Source: Flavobacteriales bacterium
GTDB lineage: Bacteria; Bacteroidota; Bacteroidia; Flavobacteriales_D; Crocinitomicaceae
Assembly (NCBI GenBank): GCA_947470515.1
Contig: CANITF010000002.1
Coordinates: 1 to 64,000, forward strand
Length of the DNA: 64,000 nt
Reading direction: 5' to 3'
In this document: positions 9,077 to 18,175 of the stretch, one piece after another
Position numbering within the stretch: position 1 is the first letter of the stretch
Layout: each line of letters starts with the position of its first letter
The notes under the pieces: generated by a model
Told to the model about the DNA's origin: nothing
The model's input: the letters and a program-made list of their open reading frames with translations, nothing else
The model's database searches: none
Translations under genes and position numbers: made by a program

Positions 9077-9182
9077 CTTATAGCATTTTATCTTTGATAA
9101 TTTACTTGTTCTTTTTTGGCTATAATGCCGAATTAGCTTTTGTTATTCTGGATTTTCCAGTGTTAAAAAAGCTTAATCGGTA

Positions 9183-10652
9183 TTAACTTAATTTTACGTA
9201 AGAATTCAATCCATGTAAACCGCCTTCTCTTCCAAAACCACTTTCCTTGTACCCACCAAAAGGTGAAGTTGGATCAAATTTATTATAGGTGTTCGCCCAA
9301 ATAACTCCGGCTCTCAATTTTGAGGAGAGGTTAAATATACGTGATCCTTTATCGGTCCAAACACCTGCAGCTAAACCAAAAGGGGAATTATTTGCTTTTT
9401 GAATTACCTCATCGACCGTTCTAAAGGTTTGGATTGTCAAAACAGGTCCGAAAATTTCTTCTTGAGCAATTACACTCGATTGTGCTACGTTGATGAACAA
9501 CGTTGGTGCACAATAGAATCCTTTTGTAGGAATCGAACACTTAGGTTGATACATTTCTGCACCTTCCTGTTTTCCAATTTTGATGTATTTATGAATCGTT
9601 TCTAATTGTTCTTTCGAATTTATAGCTCCAATATCTGTGTTTTTATCCAGTGGATTGCCAAGATATAGCGAATCCATTCGACTCTTCAATTTTTGAATCA
9701 CCAAATCCGCAACTGATTCTTGCACATATAAACGTGACCCTGCGCAACAAACGTGACCTTGGTTAAAAAAGATTCCATTGACAATTCCTTCAACGGCTTG
9801 ATCAATTGGCGCATCATCAAAAATAATATTAGCTGATTTGCCACCCAATTCTAGTGTCAATTTTTTAGAAGTTCCAGCAAGTGCTTTTTGAATAATCTTT
9901 CCAACATTTGTTGAACCTGTAAACGCAATTTTATCAATATCAGGATGATTCACAATTGCCGCCCCTGTGTCTCCATGACCGGTTACAATATTTACAACTC
10001 CAGCCGGTAATCCAGATTCTTCAATAATCTCTGCTAAGATTAATGCTGTTAAAGGGGTTGTTTCCGCAGGTTTTAAAACCACGGTATTTCCAGTAGCTAA
10101 TGCAGGTGCAATTTTCCAAGCGGCCATTAATAATGGGAAATTCCAAGGAATAATTTGTCCGGCGACACCTAACGATTCAACTTTCCTATTTGGAAAAGCA
10201 TATTCTAATTTGTCGGCCCAACCAGCATAATAAAAGAAGTAATTACATGCTAAAGGAACATCAATATCTCTTGATTCACGAATTGTTTTTCCTGCATCTA
10301 ATGTCTCAGCAACAGCCAATTCTCTTGCGCGTTCTTGCATCAATCGTGCTATTCGAAAAATATATTTTGCTCTTTCTGCTGGCGGCATAATTGACCAAAC
10401 ATCGGTATATGCTTTGCGAGCAGCTTTAACAGCTTTATCAACATCATCTTGATTTCCATGAGCAACTTCAGCAAGTATCTCTTCATTTGCCGGATTAATC
10501 GTTTTGAAATATACCCCAGAGGAAGGCTTCACCCATTTCCCATCGATGAACAAGTCATATCTCTTTTTAAGATTGAGATGAGACGTACTTTCAAGTGATG
10601 GAGAATAATTCCAGTCACTTACATGTTCAGTATTTTTTTTCTTTGTCGCCAT
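9183..10652 (-). CDS. Aldehyde dehydrogenase (catalytic subunit, ALDH16-like)
   Basis: A 489-residue NAD(P)-dependent aldehyde dehydrogenase. Substrate-binding motif PWNFPLLMAAWKIAPALATG at 169-188; FTGSTNVG at 244-251; general base E268 in LELGGKSAN; nucleophile C302 (with C303) in FFNQGHVCCAGSR; and C-terminal PFGGYKESGFGREGG. The start is taken as MATKKK, whose ATG lies one base after the deoC stop codon. Longer starts would overlap deoC. The close coupling to deoC suggests that it oxidises the acetaldehyde released by deoxyribose-phosphate aldolase (inference). The next gene downstream supplies an inactive ALDH half-domain. Confidence 0.93.
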   Translation of the reverse strand: MATKKKNTEHVSDWNYSPSLESTSHLNLKKRYDLFIDGKWVKPSSGVYFKTINPANEEILAEVAHGNQDDVDKAVKAARKAYTDVWSIMPPAERAKYIFRIARLMQERARELAVAETLDAGKTIRESRDIDVPLACNYFFYYAGWADKLEYAFPNRKVESLGVAGQIIPWNFPLLMAAWKIAPALATGNTVVLKPAETTPLTALILAEIIEESGLPAGVVNIVTGHGDTGAAIVNHPDIDKIAFTGSTNVGKIIQKALAGTSKKLTLELGGKSANIIFDDAPIDQAVEGIVNGIFFNQGHVCCAGSRLYVQESVADLVIQKLKSRMDSLYLGNPLDKNTDIGAINSKEQLETIHKYIKIGKQEGAEMYQPKCSIPTKGFYCAPTLFINVAQSSVIAQEEIFGPVLTIQTFRTVDEVIQKANNSPFGLAAGVWTDKGSRIFNLSSKLRAGVIWANTYNKFDPTSPFGGYKESGFGREGGLHGLNSYVKLS

Positions 10653-10653
10653 T

Positions 10654-11580
10654 TTAATCAATTGAAAAATAATCGGAAGATTGGTAGACACCAGTTTCCA
10701 TCTTCATGATTTGCATTAATATATCATTTGCTAAACTGCTTGCACCGAATCGAAACCATTCATTCGTTAACCAAGCATTACCTAGAATTTCTTTAACCAT
10801 AACGAGATTATGCAGGGCTAATTTTGATGTTGATATTCCACCCGCAGGTTTCATACCTATCATTATTCCGGTTTTATCATAATAGTCTTTTACTGCCATC
10901 AACATGGTATACGTCACTTGCATTGTTGCAGCAGGTTGAATTTTCCCAGTAGATGTTTTAATAAAATCTGCACCTGCATAAATAGCAATATCACTCGCTT
11001 TCCGAACATTATCTAAAGTTGCTAATTCACCTGTTTCCAGAATGACTTTCAATCTGGCTTTGCCGCACGTTTCTTTTATTTTTGCAATTTCATCAAACAC
11101 AAAATTATATTCACCTGACAGAAATTTCCCTCTAGAAATAACCATATCGATTTCATCAGCACCTTCATCCAAAGCAAATTGCGTATCGCGAATTTTAACA
11201 TCTAATGGTGCTTGTCCACTTGGGAAAGCCGTTGAAACAGATGCTACTTTCACTCCAGTTCCTTTAACTTCATTTTTTGCTATGCGAACCATGCTCGGAT
11301 AAACACATACAGCCGCGACGGAAGGTAAATTTGGGTGAACATCATGCAAATGAAGCGCTTTATAACACATTTGTTTTACTTTTCCAGGAGTATCTTTCCC
11401 TTCTAAGGTTGTTAAATCAATCATATTCAAGGCTATTTTCAAACCTTGTAATTTTGATTCATTTTTAATACTTCTAGATTGAAATCTTGCAACACGTTCT
11501 TCCACTCCCACTTTATCAATACTAGGAGAATAAATATTATCTGGATGAATGATTTCCTTTTTTACTAGTTTGTTTTTCAT
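10654..11580 (-). CDS. deoC: Deoxyribose-phosphate aldolase
   Basis: Cleaves 2-deoxyribose-5-phosphate to glyceraldehyde-3-phosphate and acetaldehyde in deoxynucleoside catabolism. The 308-residue protein has the Schiff-base Lys208 in ADFIKTSTGK and the second active-site Lys244 in MKPAGG. Its length fits the longer DeoC subgroup (E. coli about 259), with extra N-terminal residues. It is the first gene of the deoC-ALDH-ALDH-like run. A -7-like TATCTTTG (minus strand, 11604-11611) lies 23 nt before the ATG, without an obvious -33 box. Confidence 0.95.
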   Translation of the reverse strand: MKNKLVKKEIIHPDNIYSPSIDKVGVEERVARFQSRSIKNESKLQGLKIALNMIDLTTLEGKDTPGKVKQMCYKALHLHDVHPNLPSVAAVCVYPSMVRIAKNEVKGTGVKVASVSTAFPSGQAPLDVKIRDTQFALDEGADEIDMVISRGKFLSGEYNFVFDEIAKIKETCGKARLKVILETGELATLDNVRKASDIAIYAGADFIKTSTGKIQPAATMQVTYTMLMAVKDYYDKTGIMIGMKPAGGISTSKLALHNLVMVKEILGNAWLTNEWFRFGASSLANDILMQIMKMETGVYQSSDYFSID

Positions 11581-11603
11581 TAAGGTTTTATTTACTAGAA
11601 ATT

Positions 11604-11611
11604 CAAAGATA
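11604..11611 (-). promoter_or_regulatory. Candidate -7 promoter element of the deoC-ALDH operon
   Basis: Minus strand TATCTTTG matches TAnnTTTG at a typical distance from the deoC start. No TTG box is seen at the right spacing. Confidence 0.45.
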
Positions 11612-11633
11612 CAGTTTCAGAATGGAAGTGAAT

Positions 11634-11664
11634 AAAAAAGCCCCGATTAAAAATTAATCAGGGC
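11634..11664 (-). terminator. Terminator of the MORN-type gene
   Basis: Minus strand AGCCCTGATTAA, loop of about 3 nt, TTAATCGGGGCT (one mismatch) followed by TTTTTTATT. Confidence 0.75.
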
Positions 11665-11687
11665 TCTAATATCAATAAAAGTTCATT

Positions 11688-12557
11688 TTACAATTGACCA
11701 TCAGAGTGGTAAACACCATTCTTAAATACTTTTACTTTAAGAAGAATACCATCATGATCATATTCATAAACCTTACCATCAGATAATTGTCCATTTTTAA
11801 AGGTTCCATCTTGCCAAATTTCGTCGTTAGCATTGTAAACTTTATTATATCCATTTGCTAAAAATTTCACACCTTTAGTTCTAGGTGTAGCAATCTTAGG
11901 AGCAGGTTCTTTAGAAGCACTAGGATTTGCTACTTTGACAACTGCATTAACCATTTCTTTTTGCTCGCTCTTTTCAACTGATCCATCAACTCCATATACC
12001 AATGTTTCTTTCACATCACCGTTTTCATAATAACGAGTAGCTTTTCCCGTAGCTTTTCCATCCTGTGCTGAATATTCAAATTCTAATTGACCATTTGGAT
12101 AAAAGTACTTCACTGTTCCTTGCTCATTGCCAGCACCGTTATATTTTGCTTCGTATTTCAACTTCCCATTTTCATGGTATCTCTTTAACGAATCTTGGTA
12201 TAAATTTCGTTCAAAAGTTCCTACTTCCATCACTTTCCCATTAGGATATAACTTAGTGTAGAATCCTTGTGGACGATTATTCACGTATGATCCTTTTAAT
12301 TTTGGTGTAGCACCATCATTGTGATATTTTATCCAAACACCTTCTTTACGATCATCCTTGTAAGCACCCTCTTCAATTTTTCCTTCGGTAGGAAACCCTT
12401 CAGCAGGTCTATCTTTTCCAAAATAAATCCATTTACCTTGTTTCTTTCCTTGTGCATCTTTCTGATTGAGCTTTTCATCCTGATTGTATTCAGCATGAAC
12501 AATAGGACTTATTAAAAATCCTATGAAAATTAAGCTAAGAAATAATTTTCCGACCAT
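11688..12557 (-). CDS. Secreted MORN/YwqK-type repeat protein
   Basis: A 289-residue exported protein with a signal peptide (MVGKLFLSLIFIGFLISPIVHA). The body is made of repeats of about 20-24 residues of the type YYENGDVKETLVY, FYPNGQLEFEY, YHENGKLKYEAKY and LYPNGKVMEVGTF, the pattern of MORN-variant (YwqK-like antitoxin-type) repeats common in Bacteroidota. Such repeats build an elongated beta structure; no enzymatic motif is visible. A lower-complexity stretch (ANPSASKEPAPKIATPRT) divides the main repeat block from two C-terminal repeats. The start is the ATG before the signal peptide; eight upstream residues would weaken it. It is a single-gene unit. The specific function is unknown. Confidence 0.8.
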   Translation of the reverse strand: MVGKLFLSLIFIGFLISPIVHAEYNQDEKLNQKDAQGKKQGKWIYFGKDRPAEGFPTEGKIEEGAYKDDRKEGVWIKYHNDGATPKLKGSYVNNRPQGFYTKLYPNGKVMEVGTFERNLYQDSLKRYHENGKLKYEAKYNGAGNEQGTVKYFYPNGQLEFEYSAQDGKATGKATRYYENGDVKETLVYGVDGSVEKSEQKEMVNAVVKVANPSASKEPAPKIATPRTKGVKFLANGYNKVYNANDEIWQDGTFKNGQLSDGKVYEYDHDGILLKVKVFKNGVYHSDGQL

Positions 12558-12685
12558 AATCTTGGTTTTTAGAAATAGCAAGTATATTCTCTCGCAATAT
12601 AGTAATTAAGTTTAACAAAAATATGTTTATCTGTTTTTTTCGTCAGAACAAAAATTTTTAACGACTAAATAAACAAAATATCATA

Positions 12686-13639
12686 TTAATTACTAAGTAA
12701 TTTTACATCAACATGTTCAATCATTGTTGCAACTACTTTTTCTTTATTATATTTCTCTTTCCAATCCCAATCTTTACGGGCATTTGAATCATCAATTGAC
12801 ATAGGCCAACTATCAGCAATTGCTTGTCTAAAATCTGGGTTATAAACAATTTCAAATGTTGGAATATGGCGCTTAATTTCTTCAGAAAGTTCTTTTGGTG
12901 TAAAACTACAGCCAGATAAATTATAGGCAGAACGAATTTTTATGTTTTCTTTTGGAGCCTCCATTAATTCTATTGTTCCCCGAATTGCATCTTCCATAAA
13001 CATCATTGGTAAGGCCGTATTTTCTTTCAAAAAGCAAGAAAATGGCTTGTGTAATTTAGCTTGATAAAAAATATCTACAGCATAATCTGTAGTTCCTCCT
13101 CCAGGTAGGCTTGTATAAGAAATCAAACCAGGGTATCTAATACTTCTCACATCAACATCAAATTTATTGAAATAATATTCACACCACCTTTCGCCTGCTT
13201 GTTTAGATATTCCATAAACAGTTGAAGGTTCCATAACAGTATACTGAGGAGTATTTTCTCTTGGGGTTGTTGGTCCGAAAACAGCAATTGAACTTGGCCA
13301 AAATATTTTATCAATATGTTTTTCTTTCGCTAAATCAAGGATTGTAAAAAGCCCTTCCATGTTCAATTTCCATGCGAAATCAGGATTTTTTTCTGCTGTT
13401 GCTGATAATAAAGCAGCCAAAAGATAAACTACCTTAATTTCATTCTTGATAATAAAGTCTCTAACAAATTCTCTGTCTAAAATATCCATTTTTTGATATG
13501 GCCCATTTTCTAGAACTTTTGGACATTCATCTTTTAAATCCGCAGCAATAACATTTTCAATTCCAAACTTTTTTCTTAATTCAAGAACAAGCTCAGTTCC
13601 AATTTGTCCGCAAGCTCCAATAATGATTGTTTTTGCCAT
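12686..13639 (-). CDS. L-threonine 3-dehydrogenase (SDR type)
   Basis: Oxidises threonine to 2-amino-3-oxobutyrate with NAD+. The 317-residue protein is of the extended short-chain dehydrogenase / epimerase-like class. It has the Rossmann motif GACGQIG at 8-14, LLAALLSATAEKNP, the Ser/Tyr-x3-Lys catalytic set (WPSSIAVFG, STVYGISKQAGE), and PGLISYTSLPGGGTTDYAV. These are features of the epimerase-like threonine dehydrogenase known from Flavobacterium rather than the zinc enzyme of E. coli. The start at MAKTII is set by the promoter: the -7 element ends at 13661, so an upstream in-frame ATG at 13663 would precede transcription. Its partner enzyme, Kbl, is encoded at 60.2-61.4 kb. Confidence 0.9.
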   Translation of the reverse strand: MAKTIIIGACGQIGTELVLELRKKFGIENVIAADLKDECPKVLENGPYQKMDILDREFVRDFIIKNEIKVVYLLAALLSATAEKNPDFAWKLNMEGLFTILDLAKEKHIDKIFWPSSIAVFGPTTPRENTPQYTVMEPSTVYGISKQAGERWCEYYFNKFDVDVRSIRYPGLISYTSLPGGGTTDYAVDIFYQAKLHKPFSCFLKENTALPMMFMEDAIRGTIELMEAPKENIKIRSAYNLSGCSFTPKELSEEIKRHIPTFEIVYNPDFRQAIADSWPMSIDDSNARKDWDWKEKYNKEKVVATMIEHVDVKLLSN

Positions 13640-13660
13640 AATTATTTTGTTTTCTATAAA

Positions 13661-13689
13661 CAAAGTTAAAAATAGCTTTAGTTGAACAA
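13661..13689 (-). promoter_or_regulatory. Bacteroidota-type promoter of the threonine dehydrogenase gene
   Basis: On the minus strand, TTG (13687-13689), an 18-nt spacer and TAACTTTG (13661-13668) match the consensus, leaving a leader of about 15 nt. It decides the start codon. Confidence 0.65.
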
Positions 13690-13895
13690 CCTAATTTTTT
13701 GAAAAATAAAATAGCATTTATTAAATTATGATAATTGTCATATTTTTGTTGTTACAACAAACTTATTTTTGCTTTCTCATTAAAATAATATGTGGATTGA
13801 ATTAACCATTTTTCTTAAATTTATGATCAAACGAAATCCCGAGTGATTTAAATTTTGTCAAGATTAAATTTATCAAATTTTAAAAATAAAATAGT

Positions 13896-15062
13896 ATGCC
13901 ATTTTATCATAAATTAGGGTCAATCCCACATAAACGCCATACAGTTTTCAGACAGCCAAATGGGAAATTATACCATGAGCAATTGTTTGGGACAGCAGGA
14001 TTCGAAGGAATGTCTGCATTGATGTATCATTTGAATCCTCCTACAATAGTTAAGGATTTCAAAGGTCAAAAGAATATAGCTCCAGAAATTGCATCTGACA
14101 CTAATCTGACGATGCGCAGTTTGATGGGCTTCAAGGTTGAACCAAAAGATGACTATTTAGAAAGTCGTGTTCCAATGCTTGTTAATTCAGATTGTTATAT
14201 AGAATTAGCAGCACCTAAGAAATCAATGACTGAATATTTCTACAAAAATGCAGATGCAGATGAAATAATTTTCATTCATAAAGGAGAAGGAAAACTAAGG
14301 ACACAATTGGGTAATATAGATTTCAGTTATGGAGATTACCTCGTTATCCCAAGAGGAATGATTTATCAATTTCAATTCAATAGTGAAGATAACCGACTAT
14401 TTATTGTTCAAGCTTTTAGCCCTGTTTTCACTCCAAAACGTTATAGAAATTGGTTTGGACAACTTTTAGAACATTCTCCATATTGTGAAAGAGATATCCG
14501 TCCACCACATGAATTAGAAACACATACTGAATTGGGTGATTTTTTAGTTCGTATTAAAAAACAAGATGTTTTATATGACTACGTATACGCAACTCATCCT
14601 TTTGACATAGCAGGATGGGATGGTTATAATTATCCGTATGCGTTTTCGATTCACAATTTCGAGCCGATAACTGGACGTGTGCATTTACCACCTCCAATTC
14701 ACCAAACTTTTGAAACAGCTGGTTTTGTTGTTTGTTCTTTTGTTCCGCGGATGTACGACTATCATCCAGATGCAATTCCTTCACCTTACAATCACAGTAA
14801 TATTGATTCTGATGAAGTTTTGTATTATGTAGATGGTGATTTTATGAGTAGAAATAACATCGAACATGGCCAAATCACTTTGCACCCAGCTGGATTAGTT
14901 CATGGTCCTCACCCTGGAGCTTATGAAAGAAGTATTGGAAAGAAAGAAACACAGGAGCTAGCCGTTATGGTTGATACGTTTAAGCCACTAAAAATGACAA
15001 AAGCTGCATTAGGAATTGAATTTCAAGACTATTACAAAAGTTGGTTAGAAAGCGAGCATTAA
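13896..15062 (+). CDS. hmgA: Homogentisate 1,2-dioxygenase
   Basis: Opens the ring of homogentisate to maleylacetoacetate, the key step of tyrosine and phenylalanine catabolism; Fe(II)-dependent and cytoplasmic. The 388-residue protein shows the family's cupin core, with GEGKLRTQLG, YGDYLVIPRGMIYQ and, near the C-terminus, LHPAGLVHGPHPGAYE. The last holds iron-ligand histidines. The start MPFYHKLGSIPHKRHTVFR is typical of the bacterial short form (human enzyme about 445). It is 70 bp upstream of the hydroxyphenylpyruvate dioxygenase gene, which makes its substrate. The 256-bp upstream gap holds TATTTTTG boxes at 13741 and 13764, but I cannot choose one as the promoter. Confidence 0.95.
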   Translation: MPFYHKLGSIPHKRHTVFRQPNGKLYHEQLFGTAGFEGMSALMYHLNPPTIVKDFKGQKNIAPEIASDTNLTMRSLMGFKVEPKDDYLESRVPMLVNSDCYIELAAPKKSMTEYFYKNADADEIIFIHKGEGKLRTQLGNIDFSYGDYLVIPRGMIYQFQFNSEDNRLFIVQAFSPVFTPKRYRNWFGQLLEHSPYCERDIRPPHELETHTELGDFLVRIKKQDVLYDYVYATHPFDIAGWDGYNYPYAFSIHNFEPITGRVHLPPPIHQTFETAGFVVCSFVPRMYDYHPDAIPSPYNHSNIDSDEVLYYVDGDFMSRNNIEHGQITLHPAGLVHGPHPGAYERSIGKKETQELAVMVDTFKPLKMTKAALGIEFQDYYKSWLESEH

Positions 15063-15132
15063 TTTCGTTTAAAGGAAAAAATAATTAAATTTAAAGACGT
15101 TCGACGTGCTTGTCGATACAAAAAATAAAAAT

Positions 15133-16293
15133 ATGAGTAAAGAAATAAAAAACGTAGAATACGGTTTAGAAAAAATATTTGAAGGAGCTCAAGATTTTTT
15201 GCCATTATTAGGGACAGATTATGTAGAGTTTTATGTTGGTAACGCGAAACAAGCAGCACACTTTTACAAAACAGCATTTGGTTTCCAATCGCATGCGTAT
15301 GCCGGATTAGAAACAGGAATGAAAGATCGCGTTTCGTATGTTCTAAAACAAGATAAAATTCGATTGGTTTTAACAACTGCATTGAACAGCTCATCTCCAA
15401 TTGGAGAGCATGTGAAAAAGCATGGTGATGGTGTGAAAGTTATTGCATTATGGGTTGAAGACGCAAAGAAATCTTGGGAAGAAACAACACAAAGAGGAGC
15501 AAAATCATACCAAGAACCAACTACGACAAGCGATGAAAATGGTGAAGTTGTAACTGCTGGAATCTATACATATGGAGAAACAGTTCATATGTTTGTTGAG
15601 CGAAAAAATTACAAAGGTGAATTCCTTCCAGGATTTGTGAAGTGGGAATCTGATTACAATCCAACATCAATAGGACTTAAATTTATTGATCACATGGTTG
15701 GAAATGTTGGTTGGGGAGAGATGAATACATGGGTAAAATGGTATGAAGATGTGATGGGATTTGTAAATTTCTTATCATTTGATGACAAACAAATTCATAC
15801 TGAATATTCTGCTTTGATGTCGAAAGTTATGTCAAATGGAAATGGTCGTATCAAATTCCCTATCAACGAGCCAGCTAAAGGAAAAAAACGCTCTCAGATA
15901 GAAGAATATTTAGATTTTTATGAAGGTCCTGGTGCTCAACACATCGCTATTGCCACAGATGATATTATTGAAACTGTTAAACAATTAAGAGCACGAGGAA
16001 TCGAATTCTTATCAGCTCCACCACAAGCATATTATGATGAAATTCCTGCTCGTTTAGGAGTTCATATGGATATGATGAAGGAAGATTTGAAAGTTTTGCA
16101 AAGTCTTGCGATTATGATTGACGCTGATGAGGAAGGATATTTATTACAAATATTCACAAAGCCCGTTGAAGACCGCCCTACCCTGTTTTTCGAAGTTATT
16201 CAACGCATGGGAGCAAGAGGATTTGGCGCTGGAAACTTTAAAGCACTTTTTGAATCTATTGAAAGAGAGCAAGAGAAAAGAGGGACTCTTTAA
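15133..16293 (+). CDS. hppD: 4-Hydroxyphenylpyruvate dioxygenase
   Basis: Converts 4-hydroxyphenylpyruvate to homogentisate, feeding the enzyme encoded just upstream. The 386-residue protein has two vicinal-oxygen-chelate halves. The iron ligands are visible: H187 in KFIDHMVGNV, H270 in GPGAQHIAIATDD and E354 in LFFEVIQRMG. The C-terminus GAGNFKALFESIEREQ is typical. The start is the ATG at 15133; an in-frame GTG nine codons earlier lies in the spacer and has less family support. A perfect 11-bp hairpin terminator follows. The fumarylacetoacetase and maleylacetoacetate isomerase genes are not in the window. Confidence 0.96.
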   Translation: MSKEIKNVEYGLEKIFEGAQDFLPLLGTDYVEFYVGNAKQAAHFYKTAFGFQSHAYAGLETGMKDRVSYVLKQDKIRLVLTTALNSSSPIGEHVKKHGDGVKVIALWVEDAKKSWEETTQRGAKSYQEPTTTSDENGEVVTAGIYTYGETVHMFVERKNYKGEFLPGFVKWESDYNPTSIGLKFIDHMVGNVGWGEMNTWVKWYEDVMGFVNFLSFDDKQIHTEYSALMSKVMSNGNGRIKFPINEPAKGKKRSQIEEYLDFYEGPGAQHIAIATDDIIETVKQLRARGIEFLSAPPQAYYDEIPARLGVHMDMMKEDLKVLQSLAIMIDADEEGYLLQIFTKPVEDRPTLFFEVIQRMGARGFGAGNFKALFESIEREQEKRGTL

Positions 16294-16313
16294 TTAACGC
16301 ATAAAATAGCTAT

Positions 16314-16351
16314 AATATATCCTATCGAACTCAGGTTTGTTAGGATATATT
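16314..16351 (+). terminator. Hairpin after hppD
   Basis: AATATATCCTA and TAGGATATATT form a perfect 11-bp stem around a 16-nt loop. The T tract is short. The hairpin overlaps the -33 box of the purE promoter. Confidence 0.6.
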
Positions 16352-16367
16352 TGTTTCTGTATCTTTG
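16337..16367 (+). promoter_or_regulatory. Bacteroidota-type promoter of purE
   Basis: TTG (16337-16339), a 20-nt spacer and TATCTTTG (16360-16367), 17 nt before the purE ATG. It is embedded in the terminator of the upstream gene. Confidence 0.6.
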
Positions 16368-16384
16368 ACAAAAAATAAACGACC

Positions 16385-16867
16385 ATGGCAGAAGTAGGAA
16401 TCATTATGGGGAGCATTTCGGATCTTCCGATTATGCAAGATGCAGCAGACATTTTAAAAGAATTTGGAATTTCCTATGAAATGAATATCGTTTCAGCTCA
16501 TAGAACACCTGAGTTAATGTTTGATTATGCTAAAAATGCTCATACAAGAGGATTAAAAGTGATTATTGCTGGAGCTGGTGGCGCTGCTCATCTACCAGGA
16601 ATGACGGCTTCTTTAACACCTTTGCCTGTAATTGGGGTTCCTGTTAAATCTTCCAATTCAATTGATGGTTGGGACAGTATTTTATCCATTCTTCAAATGC
16701 CAAATGGAATTCCCGTTGCTACAGTCGCGCTCAATGCAGCAAAAAATGCTGGAATTCTTGCTGCAAAAATTATTGGTTCATCCAATCCAGAAGTGTTAAT
16801 CAAGTTAATGGATTACATGGAAGAAATGAAATCTAAAGTTTTAGAAAGCGCCGAGAAATTGAAATAA
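16385..16867 (+). CDS. purE: N5-carboxyaminoimidazole ribonucleotide mutase
   Basis: Class I PurE: moves the carboxyl group of N5-CAIR to give CAIR in purine synthesis. It is 160 residues, the usual length. Motifs are [13 protein letters not shown] (phosphate binding), SAHRTPELM (catalytic His region), [17 protein letters not shown] and [19 protein letters not shown]. It has its own promoter. Its stop codon directly abuts the stop codon of the convergent NamZ-like gene, with no bases between. purK is not in the window. Confidence 0.97.
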   Translation: MAEVGIIMGSISDLPIMQDAADILKEFGISYEMNIVSAHRTPELMFDYAKNAHTRGLKVIIAGAGGAAHLPGMTASLTPLPVIGVPVKSSNSIDGWDSILSILQMPNGIPVATVALNAAKNAGILAAKIIGSSNPEVLIKLMDYMEEMKSKVLESAEKLK

Positions 16868-18175
16868 TCATTCGTATAACAAATACTTTTGTCGAATTTT
16901 CCTGAATTCTTGTAAACCAGGTTGCCAAGTTGCTCTTATTTCTTTGGCTGTCCAACCTGCATAAATTTGCTCCCGTAATTTTGACGTACCAGCTAAGCGA
17001 TTAAAAAATCCCATTTGATCTACAAACATTACCGAATCGCCTAATAATTCCTTTGCTTGAATCAAATAATTTAAATTTATCTCATACTTGCGTTTAGAAA
17101 TACTTGAATGCAAATCAATTCCATTGCAATTTTTATTTTCATATAAAGGACTTTTTGCTCCAATCGTTGATACGGGAGTAAATTGAAATTCATCTTTAGG
17201 AAATTTTGGATGTCCAAACATTTCAAATGGACGATCTGTTCCTCTTCCAACACTGACAGTTGTTGCTTCAAACAAACACAAACTCGGATAAAGAGCAATT
17301 GCAGCTTCGGATTTTAAATTAGGTGATGGAGCTACTGGAATTACATATTTGGTTTTATGTGTATAATTTCGGCAAGGAATCACCCATAATTTACATTCCA
17401 AACTATCTCTTAACCAACGTTGACCGTTGATCATCATAGCATATTCTCCGATTGTCATTCCATATACAATTGGAACGGGATGCATTCCAACAAACGAACG
17501 TTGAGCCGGCTCTCTTACTGGTCCATCGATATAATGTCCATTTGGATTTGGTCTATCTAAAACCACCAATTGCTTTCCATTTTCAGCGCAAGCCTCCATC
17601 ACATAATGCAATGTTGAAATGTACGTGTAAAAGCGAACTCCGACGTCTTGAATATCATAAATAACAATATCAATATCAGATAATTGAGCTGAAGTTGGTT
17701 TCTTATTCTGTCCATACAACGAAATTAAAGGCAATCCTGTTTTTTCGTCTAACGAACTATACACCTTTTCACCTGCATCTGCTTGACCTCTAAATCCATG
17801 TTCGGGAGCAAAAACTTTAATTACTTTTAGATTTAGCGCAAGTAATGTATCCACTAAATGAACGTTTCCGACCATCGAAGTTTGATTACTTACAACAGCA
17901 ATGTTCTTGTTTTGCAATGAATCCATGAACAAATGGAGTCTGTCAATTCCTAATATTGGGTGATGTATTGAATTTGTTATAATACTTTCTTCCTTGATAC
18001 AATCTACATCATCAATAAGGCATTCCTCAATAATTTGAGTTTGATTTGTTCCAATATCTCTTTTGTTCTGAATACCACACGATGCAATCAAAACCAATAA
18101 AATACTTTTCAGGCCCAAAAGCTTTATGTACTTTAGTGCTCCAAAAGAGAGATTATTGTCATTCGAGTATTTCAT
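16868..18175 (-). CDS. NamZ-like exo-beta-N-acetylmuramidase lipoprotein (DUF1343)
   Basis: The DUF1343 family, now known as exo-acting N-acetylmuramidases that release MurNAc from the non-reducing end of peptidoglycan fragments. Family motifs: FAPEHGFRGQADAGEKV, DIQDVGVRFYTYISTLHYVM, VLDRPNPNGHYIDGPV, SVGRGTDRPFEMFGHP and, near the end, LREQIYAGWTAKEIRATWQP. The N-terminus carries a lipobox (LVLIASC), so it is probably a periplasmic or outer-membrane lipoprotein. The start is uncertain. The ATG at 18175 overlaps the 5' end of the divergent permease gene. A TTG at 18118 would give a short lipoprotein signal and no overlap. I give the ATG version. Confidence 0.88.
   Translation of the reverse strand: MKYSNDNNLSFGALKYIKLLGLKSILLVLIASCGIQNKRDIGTNQTQIIEECLIDDVDCIKEESIITNSIHHPILGIDRLHLFMDSLQNKNIAVVSNQTSMVGNVHLVDTLLALNLKVIKVFAPEHGFRGQADAGEKVYSSLDEKTGLPLISLYGQNKKPTSAQLSDIDIVIYDIQDVGVRFYTYISTLHYVMEACAENGKQLVVLDRPNPNGHYIDGPVREPAQRSFVGMHPVPIVYGMTIGEYAMMINGQRWLRDSLECKLWVIPCRNYTHKTKYVIPVAPSPNLKSEAAIALYPSLCLFEATTVSVGRGTDRPFEMFGHPKFPKDEFQFTPVSTIGAKSPLYENKNCNGIDLHSSISKRKYEINLNYLIQAKELLGDSVMFVDQMGFFNRLAGTSKLREQIYAGWTAKEIRATWQPGLQEFRKIRQKYLLYE

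Noticed and set aside
10653-10691. Longer start for the catalytic aldehyde dehydrogenase
   Set aside because: It would overlap deoC by 38 bp, and the added residues look unlike the family, whereas the ATG one base after deoC fits translational coupling.
15106-15132. GTG start for hydroxyphenylpyruvate dioxygenase
   Set aside because: The nine extra residues come from the intergenic spacer, and the ATG at 15133 gives the usual length.
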